From NCBI RefSeq assembly GCF_026262505.1, contig NC_067207.1:6518252-6582251 (forward strand): DNA of 64,000 nucleotides. The letters run 5' to 3'. The notes under the pieces are model-generated. The model did not search any database and was not told where the DNA came from. It was given only the letters and a program-made list of their open reading frames with translations. The position numbers and the translations under genes were made by a program. Shown here one piece after another: positions 56,042 through 64,000 of the stretch. Source of the stretch: Trichomonas vaginalis G3. Its lineage: Eukaryota > Parabasalia > Trichomonadida > Trichomonadidae. How positions within the stretch are numbered: the first letter of the stretch is position 1; the number at the start of each line of letters is the position of its first letter.

Positions 56042-56233
56042 TATTCGTGGAGTTATGGGCCATTAAAAAAAAGGAGGATTACGACCCTCTCAATTTATGA
56101 ACGTGGAGCCTTAAATGATGAAATAATAAAACTATCTATAGGGTTGCAATCTTGGAAGAAAAGTGCGGAATTTCCAGATTCTAAAAAATTAAACTTCTTG
56201 AAGACGATTAAAAAAAATATTTTTTTGATTTAA
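56042..56233 (+). CDS. 3' end of a gene cut by the gap
   Basis: An open frame runs from the gap to a stop at 56233, ending in ~62 residues (GPLKKRRITTLSIYERGALND, then a helical Lys-rich end). Its start, if any, is in the gap. No family is recognised; a remnant of a larger host gene or repeat protein is possible. Confidence 0.35.
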   Translation, partial: YSWSYGPLKKRRITTLSIYERGALNDEIIKLSIGLQSWKKSAEFPDSKKLNFLKTIKKNIFLI

Positions 56234-57241
56234 AATTTGTCAAATGAAACTTTTTTGGATTTTTTTACTCCTATTTCTTCACTGCCAAAATATGTGATTA
56301 TACCCTTAGATGTATTTTCATACCTTTTCTAAGATATATATATAGCAATGATACATACATAATCGTCACCTGGAAATTTCTTTCGGGAATTTTGCAAATT
56401 ACCTCAGACTTTTCAGAGGATTGAGTGGCAACTCAATCCTCTGAAATAGTCTGTGGTAATTTTTAGTCTCTACACTATTTCAATATAAGCTCCATTTTTA
56501 AACAGTTTTTAAAAATCGAGCATTGAAAAGTGTGATGAGACTCCGTAATTTCCAACTTTCTCAAAATTGAATTGAATTAAGAGATTTTATGAAAGAAAGA
56601 AATTAATAACCACTTTTTGGAAGTTAATAAAAATATGCTCGAATTAAATGTGAAGGCTGTATTCATTAAAAAAATCATTATAAAGGTTTGAATAGAAGAA
56701 GAAGTTTTTTCAAGGCAAAATGTTTTTTAATGTAAAATCATTCATAATCATATAAGGAATATATATATTTTCAGAATCATTGAAAATTTTGAATTTAAGA
56801 AATTCATTTTGGAAGATATTTTGAATAGTTTATTTTATTCCATGGCCCAAGAAAATGTGCACGCCAGAAATATCTGCTCGACAGATTTCTGATTAAATTG
56901 CAGATATACCATGGATTGTTATTGAGTCTACTTAGAAATCTATAAGAGATTTATGGAATTCCAGATTATCTAAAATTATTCATTAATTTTATAATAATGA
57001 TATTATATGAATATTGCAAATTATTAATCGGTATTCAAATCAGTATTTTATATATTTTTCGTTAATATCCTAATTTGAAAGAAAAGAAAATGAAATATGA
57101 GTGACTATAATAGAGTATGTATTGTATGTACATGCGTTACATAGTATTAAAATTGCTTAATGGCTTAAATTTCATAATATATTCTGAAAATATGATTATA
57201 TCACCAAGTTAAAGATGTAATTGTGATCACTCACCCAAGTT
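56234..57241. other. Intergenic, no gene seen
   Basis: Very AT-rich DNA of host type. A short inverted repeat around 56405-56450 (ACCTCAGACTTTTCAGAGGA and a mirrored TCCTCTGAAATAGTCTGTGG) could form a stem. Nothing else recognised. Confidence 0.5.
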
Positions 57242-57244
57242 AAA

Positions 57245-57299
<55 letters not shown>
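57242..57299 (+). repeat. Poly(A) tract at element border
   Basis: About 57 bases that are nearly all A, ending where composition changes abruptly to the GC-richer start of the Maverick-like element. Homopolymer length is likely inexact. Confidence 0.85.
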
Positions 57300-57301
<2 letters not shown>

Positions 57302-57937
57302 TAGTGGGGCTTCCAGGCACTTCGTGCCTTCTAGCCCTGAAGATGTTTAGTATAAATGAAGTTTTTATTCGGAGGGCTTCCAGCCCATAAGAAATTTTTC
57401 CCAAGACCCAAGAGGAGGACCGAACCCCAGCCGACCAGCCGTTGACTTTTTTGTCAAGACTTCTTCGTAAATGTTTTGTCAAGACTTCTTCGTAATGAGC
57501 GTAAATGACCAAAAAAAAAGTTTATGTTAGAATGTTAGATCTAACACGTTTTCTAACATGTTTTCTAACATCGTAGAAAACTCATGATTTCATCGTAAAT
57601 GCTTTGTCGAAACTTCTTCATCGTAAATGTTTTGTCAAGATTTCATCGTAAATGTTTTGTCAAGACTTCTTCGTAATGAGCGTAAATGACCAAATTTCAA
57701 GAGTTTTCTACGATGTTAGAAAACGTGTTAGAAAACATGTTAGATCTAACATTCTAACATAAACTTTTTTTTTGCTGTAAATTTCATGAAATTTCAAGAC
57801 TTCTTCGTAAATGTTTTGTCAAGACTTCTTCGTAAATGTTTTGTCAAGACTTCTTCGTAAATGTTTTGTCAAGACTTCTTCATCGTAAATGTTTTGTCGA
57901 AACTTCTTCATCGTAAATGTTTTTAACTTCACTTAAA
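57299..57937. repeat. Terminal region of the element: palindrome and 25-bp repeats
   Basis: Three kinds of repeat: a short hairpin AGGCACTTCGTGCCT (57315-57329); two ~75-bp arms in inverted orientation at about 57511-57585 and 57700-57775, rich in TTCTAACA units; and a 25-bp tandem repeat (core CTTCTTCGTAAATGTTTTG) at 57452-57497, 57602-57690 and 57797-57920. No gene. The region may hold the element end and replication or regulatory signals. Confidence 0.75.
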
Positions 57938-59485
57938 ATGCCACGTAAGCTACGTAAGAATATACGTAAGAGGAAGGGAGCATTGAAACATCCAATAGTA
58001 AAACTGACACCACAACAACAGTTGCAACAACAAATGCTGAATGACCCCACTATGTTGCAACAAATGTCAAGCAACCCTATGCTTTTAAACCGAGTTATTG
58101 GTGCACAGAGTGGAGGTTTAAGAGCGGCACTTTTAGCGAAAATGGCAGGCTATGGTGGAGCTGCAGACGGAACAGCTTATAACCCTCAAAGTCAAATGAA
58201 TTTGAGTTCACTCAAAAATCAAATAACAGATGTCAAAAAGTCAAACATAGACATACAGAAACAAATAAGTGAAAACGAAAAGAAACTAGAATATGACAGA
58301 CACACAAAGAAACTCAATGAGTTAAACGTAGAGAAAAAGAAGAAAGAAGAACAACTGAAAGAACTAAGTACAGAGGAATATGCGAAAAAAGTGTCAGAAA
58401 AAGCAGCAGAAGTAGCAAAAATGGAACAAGATGTCATAAATTTGAAAAACCATACTACTCAATATAAAGTACTGAAAGATGAAGAAATAAAACAAAAAGC
58501 CCTGAAGACATATATGGATAGCGATGAGTATAAAAAAGAAGTTGAAGCAAATGTAAAGGCAGAAAAACTTTTACAGTTGCAAAACCAAACCGTACAGTAT
58601 GAAAACTTAGCACAAGAAAGTAAAAATAACGACGCGGCTATGCAAAAGGCAATGAAAAGCTCAGAATATATAAAAGCTAACAATGACTGGTTAGATGCCC
58701 AAGCCAACGCTAAAGCAGCCCAACTCATAGGGTCAATAAGGACAAAAATACAAGCGGATGAAGACAGTTCAAATGAAGCTTTAACAAATGCTGACTTTAA
58801 GAACGCCTTCGAAGCTCTTCATAGTAAGGTGAAACAAGTGAACGACTTCTCATCTGGAAAGAAACTGAAGTCTGAAGGTTTCGACAACGAGTTAAAAGAA
58901 GTAGCACAAAATATGACGAAAATAACAGATGCAGCAACGAGACAGGCAGTTCAAAGTGCCTATGACGCCGTTAGAGCAACTGTTGTGAAAAGTCAAGAAA
59001 AAGAGTTACAACAGACCAAAACAGACCTAGTAAATGCTTTCTTAAGAACGAAAAGTCAGGTAGGACATTACGCTGCAGATGGAACATATGTGCCAGCTGG
59101 TGGAACTTATATACCACCAAACCCTCCAAGAGAAGCACCTGCACCAGGACTACCTAGAACATTTACATCGTCACATGGACACAGACACAGGCATGCACCA
59201 AAACCAACACAACAACCAACAGTTCAAAACCCTGCACAACAACCAACAGTTCAAAATCCAGCACAACAACAACAACCAGCACAGCAACCACCTCCACAAC
59301 CAGCACAACAACCACAAACAGAGCAAGGACATAAAAGAAGTAGAGAACAAGGAAACCAAGAATTCTTAAAAATGCTTAAAGAAGAGTGTGGTTTCCCAGA
59401 TACTATTGACTTTAGTGACAGATATAAAGAAGCTATTGAAAGTTCAAGGATGGAAATACTGACCCGAACCTATTTAGCTTTATGA
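57938..59485 (+). CDS. Element gene: coiled-coil, Gln/Pro-rich protein
   Basis: About 515 residues from ATG 57938, preferred over 57917 because TCACTT lies directly before it (57929-57934), an initiator match. A strongly basic start (MPRKLRKNIRKRKG), a Gln-rich segment, a long coiled coil (~85-330), then a His/Pro/Gln-rich low-complexity region (repeats of AQQPTVQNP) and a short folded end. The basic start and coil suggest an internal or scaffold-type virion protein, but no family is recognised. This frame is open throughout. Confidence 0.65.
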   Translation: MPRKLRKNIRKRKGALKHPIVKLTPQQQLQQQMLNDPTMLQQMSSNPMLLNRVIGAQSGGLRAALLAKMAGYGGAADGTAYNPQSQMNLSSLKNQITDVKKSNIDIQKQISENEKKLEYDRHTKKLNELNVEKKKKEEQLKELSTEEYAKKVSEKAAEVAKMEQDVINLKNHTTQYKVLKDEEIKQKALKTYMDSDEYKKEVEANVKAEKLLQLQNQTVQYENLAQESKNNDAAMQKAMKSSEYIKANNDWLDAQANAKAAQLIGSIRTKIQADEDSSNEALTNADFKNAFEALHSKVKQVNDFSSGKKLKSEGFDNELKEVAQNMTKITDAATRQAVQSAYDAVRATVVKSQEKELQQTKTDLVNAFLRTKSQVGHYAADGTYVPAGGTYIPPNPPREAPAPGLPRTFTSSHGHRHRHAPKPTQQPTVQNPAQQPTVQNPAQQQQPAQQPPPQPAQQPQTEQGHKRSREQGNQEFLKMLKEECGFPDTIDFSDRYKEAIESSRMEILTRTYLAL

Positions 59486-61140
59486 CTCAGCACCAAATGG
59501 GATATAATTCAAACCTGGAAAATACAAGCTCGCTAAGGGATATGATTTAATAGCATATCATCCAAATGACATGAACGAATTTACTCCGAGATATTTGATG
59601 TCAGAGCTAAATGACAATAAACTTTCGTCATGAAACGCGTAAAAAATAGAGACGGAACGAAAGAACAAAAGCTTATGAATGCGGATGACGTAGATAGGGA
59701 AATTGTTAAAACGGTCTCGGAATATATGAAATGCCAGCAGATGAGGTACAAGAAACTCCACAGGAAGAAGTTCAGATACAACCAGACATGGAAGAAATAG
59801 TTCAGCAACAACAGCTAGAAGAGCCTGAAGGAAACGAAAAGTCACTCCTTTGGAAACTAACTTCACAGAACTAGATGAAGATTTGGAACAGCCGAAAAAT
59901 CTTGACCCTCAACAAGAGCATGAGGTGAATATGGAATCTTTCCAAGAGTCTAAGAAAGATTCGGCTGACATAGTAGAAGAATATCGAAAAATGTTTGCCG
60001 ACATACAAAAGACTCCAACACCAGATGAAAATATTCAGCATAGAATGGAAGACTGAAAAAAATGTACACAAATACAACAACCCTTTTTACTTACGAGCAT
60101 TTAACGTTCAATCTTCGGATGAACTCGGTGAAATAAAAGGTTAAATTTCAAGAAAACATATAGAAATGAAACATTGTTTAAAGTTCATTCAGAACCTAAC
60201 CAATATGGAAACAAACCTACTTTTGTTTCTGCAGACGATGGAACTACAATGAGATGGGGTCATAAAGCTAATTCGGATAGGTGGTTCATAAACTTACAAC
60301 CTCAATTCCAAGAAGTTGTAGACGCAATGGAAGCGAATGGTGAACGAGATATAGCTGGTATTTTCAGCGCGGCTTTAATGCCATTGAAAGATATGAAAGA
60401 TGCAGATATTTTGGACCAGTATGAAATGAACATGGCTGATGGAAATATAACACCTGACGTTCTAGAACATTTATCTCAAAGAACTACACAGAACCATAGA
60501 GATGGTATATTTGGTGAAGAGTTTAGAAAGAAAGTTAGGGAGAGAGAAGGAAGAGAACCTATTGTACATGACCTTGCAAACGAAAGTTTACAAAATGTCA
60601 TAAAAACTTACTTTGCAGACAATGAACGAGAAGGGATGAATATTTAAGAAAACTCAAATGGACAGTACCAAATGAAATGTTAGTATTGAAAAACATGTTC
60701 CTTGACAAAATAAAACCAACTACAGAAATAAATGACGAAGACTGAAAGATTGGGTAAAGCTTTCCCATTCACAAAAGATATTGTTGGTAACATGGAAAGA
60801 AAACCAGAATGGCTACAAAAACATATATTTGGAAACGAGCTTATTCCATATGGACAGGCACTGTTTGAAGAGCTTGAACCTGAAACTCAGGAAGAGAGTC
60901 ATGCAAACAATACGCGAAGACTCAAATACAGACTATGACAAACTCTTTCTAGGATATAGGTTACCTGAGATGGGCGACCAGAGCCAAAAGGCAAAAAGGA
61001 CATGGGAAATTTGCAACATACTAGATGAACATAATGCAAAGATGCAACAACTTCAAGCAGAGGGCAATGAAGGAAAAAGAAGAGTTAAAAAACTCAGTCA
61101 GGAAGAAAGTAAAGCTTGGTCGGAGTGGGTTCTATTATGA
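59486..61140 (+). pseudogene. Decayed element genes between the coiled-coil and capsid genes
   Basis: Several short plus-strand frames with similar composition to the rest of the element (Lys/Glu/Asn/Gln-rich). They look like fragments of one or two former genes, broken several times. One longer piece (60174-60647) has a mixed alpha/beta character; none is recognised. Confidence 0.55.
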
Positions 61141-61179
61141 CATATAAATCCAACTATTCTATATTTTTACTCATATGAA

Positions 61180-62785
61180 ATGTACGCCGCTCAGAATATA
61201 ACGCCAACAGTTTTGGATGCCATGAATGGAAATGTTTCCGAATGGTATAACGAATGCGACAATGCCATTAGAAGGTCAGAAATAGTTCCTGGAACTTACG
61301 AATATACAACTGCTGTTTCTTATGGAAACGTAGGTGAGTTTGGAGAAGGTTCTTCAACAACAGTAGATATTGCTTGCGACAGGTTTCATATAATTTCTAT
61401 TGACAACTCTTTCTTATACGTGGAACAAGACATTGAAATAAAACCTTCTGCCAAGTTGTCTGACAAGAAAGGTTGCAATGGAATTTTCTATGTCGGATAC
61501 CAATATGCTCCAGAAGTTTTCATGGGATATAAGATATATTCTAACTCTGACTTAGTTCAAACAGTAACATGGGCAAACTATGAATGGTTCGCTTTGAGAA
61601 ACTCAGTACAACCACAAGCTAGAGAACAAACAGACCAGTATGCAACTATTGAGAAAATAAGAAGACTTGACCCTAACGTTCCAGGAGTTTATGTTAACCT
61701 TTCTGGACAAACTGCAGCAGCAGTAACCAAAGTAAAACTGAAACTTAGAGTTCCTTTGTCATCTTTCCTCATCTTCAGGTTTTTAAGATACTTGCCAAAC
61801 TGGGCAGGAAAAATTTCTATCGAACTTACTCCAAGCAAAAATAACTTAGTCATTGCACCAACACAAGACCCATTCACTCTTACAGAAGTAGTGGGAACAA
61901 ATAAAATGTCATTCGCCGACTTTTGCAAAACAAAGTTGACTTAGACTTTGGTTTCTCAAACCTCAACACTGAAGTAAACTATTATTTCAATGCTGCTGGA
62001 GATGCTTGGGACCCAGTTAAGTTCACATGCGAAAAATTTGAATGCAAGAGAATAGAAAGCAGACTTGCAGTCTATATGTTGGACCCAGATATTTCAAATG
62101 CTTTAGCTGCCAAATATATTGCAGTTCCACTTATGTTCCCTATACACCAAATATCTGTCAAAGACTTTGCAGGTGAAGTTGGAAACCAAAGTGCTGACCC
62201 AGGTGCAAGAACAGATATTGCTTTAACAACTGCAATGAAACATGCAGATACTATGTTTGTACTGTTCAGACGAACTATAAATGACTATTCTTGCTTCTAC
62301 AACCCTGGTATTAAATACCATATAAACATAGATGGCAAATATATCCAAGAGAAGAATATTCTACAGTTGAGGATATGAGGTCATACAACTTGACATTAGA
62401 TGCTATGAACTTTAACAACAACTTCACAACAACCATTAACCCTGAAATGCAAAGTTCTATTATGCCATATGTGAAAGTATGGACTCATACAGGAGGTCAA
62501 AAAACTCAATATACAAATGGAGACCGTTCAAACTTTTGGCTTGGCATTCCATTTGCTGACTCAGAAGACTTTATGGGTGGTATTTCAACTGTTGGTACAG
62601 TTCAAATACAATATACTGGTGACAGAGACGGTCCAGATGAATTGAAAGCAAAGAAGTTTACAAAACCAATAGCACTTTTCACGGAAGATGCTCTTTTGAA
62701 GATTCGTTCGATGAAACCTGCTGGGGCTCCTCAGATTGGCATAACGACAGCTTCCATCGAGCAGATTTTGGCAGCAGGTCAGTAA
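61180..62785 (+). pseudogene. Probable major capsid protein gene of the Maverick/Polinton-like element, broken
   Basis: Successive plus-strand frames covering ~535 codons in all. Features fit a double-jelly-roll capsid protein: length, beta-rich composition, and segments such as LRVPLSSFLIFRFLRYLPN followed by ISIELTPS, a pattern (hydrophobic strand, short loop, L-P-N) seen in Polinton-type capsid proteins. The gene begins just after TCATAT, an initiator match. It is interrupted about twice and so is a fossil. The assignment is from pattern recognition only; no database comparison was possible. Confidence 0.55.
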
Positions 62786-63098
62786 GTTGTTCTTGAACTG
62801 ACTTCTCTCCGTCAAATATTGACAGTACGCCAGTTTTGACATAGTATTGTATTATAAACTTACCTTTAGAAATATCGGTCAGTTTTGTTGTTATATTTTT
62901 GTCTGCTTCAAGAACTTTCACCATTTCAGTTATACCAACTTTCTTTGCTTTATGAAAATATTTTGGTTCAGCAAAGACTGCTATTCTATAACATTTACCA
63001 TTGTTTGTATAAAGAACTATTCTGTCAATGTATTTGTATTGTTTGTGTGTGTAAACTTTGTTCTGCTTCAATTCGAAGAGATACTCGAATACGTCCAT
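62679..63098 (-). CDS. Element gene on the minus strand, unknown
   Basis: 139 residues with good protein-like composition (MDVFEYLFELKQNKVYTHKQ, RIVLYTNNGKCYRIAVFAEP). It is convergent with the capsid gene and overlaps its last ~100 bases. The ATG is followed by a continuous frame with strand/helix alternation. No family is recognised. The plus-strand frame over the same stretch (before 63118) is Phe/Cys-rich and looks like its shadow. Confidence 0.5.
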   Translation of the reverse strand: MDVFEYLFELKQNKVYTHKQYKYIDRIVLYTNNGKCYRIAVFAEPKYFHKAKKVGITEMVKVLEADKNITTKLTDISKGKFIIQYYVKTGVLSIFDGEKSVQEQLTDLLPKSARWKLSLCQSEEPQQVSSNESSKEHLP

Positions 63099-63117
63099 CT
63101 TTTTATTCTAAGTAAAA

Positions 63118-63698
63118 TGTCATTTCCGAAAAATAGAAGCGTAAGTGTTTCAAAAGGTTTAATGGCGGTGGCAGATGTGAAGTTAAATTCACCAACTCAA
63201 ACAAACAGTCAAAGTGTTGTTGTCAATGTCAAAGAAAGAGATGTTGAAGTGGGGAAACCATACGAAGACGAAGATGGTATAACAATAGTTCCTGTAAAAG
63301 AACAACCAACATACCCTGAAGTTAGCAGAGACTTAAGTTCTGTTGCAGATATTCGAAACGACTACCAACAACTTAAAGACAAACTTAAAACTCAGGAGAA
63401 GATTTGTCAAGCTTTGGGTATAATGTTAAACTTGGTCGAACACAACCCTGTAAAAGTGAACTCATATGTCATCGCACCTCATGAAATTTTGAAAGAACTA
63501 TTGAAACTTTTGACAGAGGCAGACGATATAAACATCAAAGAAATAGAACCCGACATTGCTTGCTGTGGTGTTTCATATAATGTCATTGACAAGATATACG
63601 TTATGAAAGGAGGTGAAACGTTGAACTTAAAATATAGTTTCCCAGACGTCATAAAAATATTTGACGACCACAACATTTCATTAAAATTTACTTGCTAA
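63118..63698 (+). CDS. Element gene, unknown, 193 residues
   Basis: Starts at ATG 63118 (MSFPKNRSVSVSKG) rather than at the upstream in-frame ATG 62847, because the added stretch is the shadow of the minus-strand gene. The middle has a short predicted coil (LKDKLKTQEKICQALGIMLN) and the end is alpha/beta. Both this gene and the next are preceded by CTAAGTAAA-type sequence right before the ATG. No family is recognised; from its place next to the capsid gene it may be structural. Confidence 0.55.
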
Positions 63699-63702
63699 GT
63701 AA

Positions 63703-64000
63703 ATGGCAGAAGACATAGTGGTTTATACTATTACGACTAAAAACCCTGAGTCATATAATTCTATAACAACAAACTTACAAAGTCCTCAAGGACGATATTG
63801 TAAACTGACCTTAAACACGATGACGACTAAAGCCTGTTTTGCTCTTTTGACACCAGAAGACTTTGTTGTTGTGAATGGTAAAAAATACTTCTTTGAAGAT
63901 ACTTACTCAGATATACCACCAACAGGTTTTGTTGACTTATTTAATACTTTAAGGACGGATGTAACATGTGCTGCAACTAGAGCAGGTTTCATTATGTTTG
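63703..64000 (+). CDS. Element gene, partial at window edge
   Basis: An open frame from ATG 63703 (MAEDIVVYTITTKNPESYNS) continues without a stop to the end of the window (~99 codons seen). It starts 4 bp after the preceding stop. Thr-rich, beta-type sequence (GRYCKLTLNTMTTKACFALL) suggests a beta-sandwich such as a minor capsid or penton protein, but this is only composition and position. Confidence 0.5.
   Translation, partial: MAEDIVVYTITTKNPESYNSITTNLQSPQGRYCKLTLNTMTTKACFALLTPEDFVVVNGKKYFFEDTYSDIPPTGFVDLFNTLRTDVTCAATRAGFIMF

Larger units (their letters stand above)
57299..64000 (+). mobile_element. Maverick/Polinton-like element, left part, broken
   Basis: From about 57299 the sequence changes to a structured, less AT-rich terminal region (starting AGGTAGTGGGGC) and then closely packed genes on the plus strand plus one on the minus strand. 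A probable double-jelly-roll major capsid gene and coiled-coil and small structural-type genes place it with the Maverick/Polinton class, which is abundant in trichomonads. The polymerase, integrase, ATPase and protease expected in a full element would lie beyond the window, so the family call rests on the capsid-type genes. The visible part is broken at roughly half a dozen places or more, though long stretches remain open, suggesting fairly recent decay. Confidence 0.65.

Noticed and set aside
55931-56233. 100-codon open frame that crosses the N gap
   Set aside because: The middle third is N; only the part after the gap is real sequence, kept as a truncated fragment.
57240-57512. Minus-strand 90-codon frame ending in a long Phe run
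   Set aside because: Its end is the translated poly(A) tract and the rest lies in the structured terminal region of the element.
59079-59369. His/Gln-rich 96-codon frame
   Set aside because: Out-of-frame shadow of the Gln/Pro-rich region of the coiled-coil element gene.
62847-63117. N-terminal extension of the element gene starting at 63118
   Set aside because: Phe/Cys-rich translation is the shadow of the minus-strand gene at 62679-63098.

Overview
The window looks like nuclear DNA of a parabasalid protist (a trichomonad; the very AT-rich, long intergenic stretches suggest a Tritrichomonas-like species more than Trichomonas vaginalis, but this is inference). The evidence is a BspA-like leucine-rich-repeat gene, small two-repeat Myb proteins, half-size ABCA transporters, mostly uninterrupted genes, initiator-like TCA(C/T)(A/T) motifs a few bases before some start codons, UAAA overlapping some stop codons, and a Maverick/Polinton-type element at the right edge. 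No rRNA, tRNA or CRISPR was recognised.

Layout. 1-13.7 kb: a BspA-like LRR gene, a 1.05-kb Mutator-like insertion with a 9-bp target duplication, a two-frame hypothetical gene, a large CARMIL-like LRR protein, a small type-I membrane protein, a Rab GTPase, a CCZ1/HPS4-type longin protein and a bromodomain-like protein. 13.8-27.9 kb: four ABCA half-transporters in two divergent pairs (minus/plus, minus/plus), apparently a duplication of one head-to-head pair. Their nucleotide-binding domains are nearly identical between copies while the membrane domains have diverged. A 2.34-kb Mutator-like element with 87-bp terminal inverted repeats lies between the first pair, 5 bp upstream of one start codon, and one of the plus-strand genes is frameshifted. 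27.9-39.4 kb: two R2R3 Myb regulators, an unrecognised protein, a coiled-coil protein with a possibly cytoskeletal N-terminal motif, a fucose/arabinose-isomerase-like enzyme and a divergent arginine methyltransferase.

40.2-55.9 kb is a 121-bp satellite array. It runs head-to-tail with almost no variation for about 78 copies, flips orientation at about 49.70 kb, and continues for about 52 copies full of small indels up to a 100-N gap. The pattern looks more like an unpolished fold-back read than biology. After the gap come 1.2 kb of host-like DNA with a truncated coding fragment, a poly(A) tract, and then (from about 57.3 kb to the window edge) the left part of a Maverick/Polinton-like element with a structured terminal region, a coiled-coil/Gln-rich gene, decayed genes, a probable major capsid gene and further element genes. 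It is treated here as a broken fossil.

Genes here do not form operons. Functional links are loose: Rab and CCZ1 both point to endolysosomal traffic, the ABCA group to lipid transport, the Myb and bromodomain proteins to transcription. Several coding starts were moved to the first in-frame ATG because the longest open frame began at TTG or GTG.
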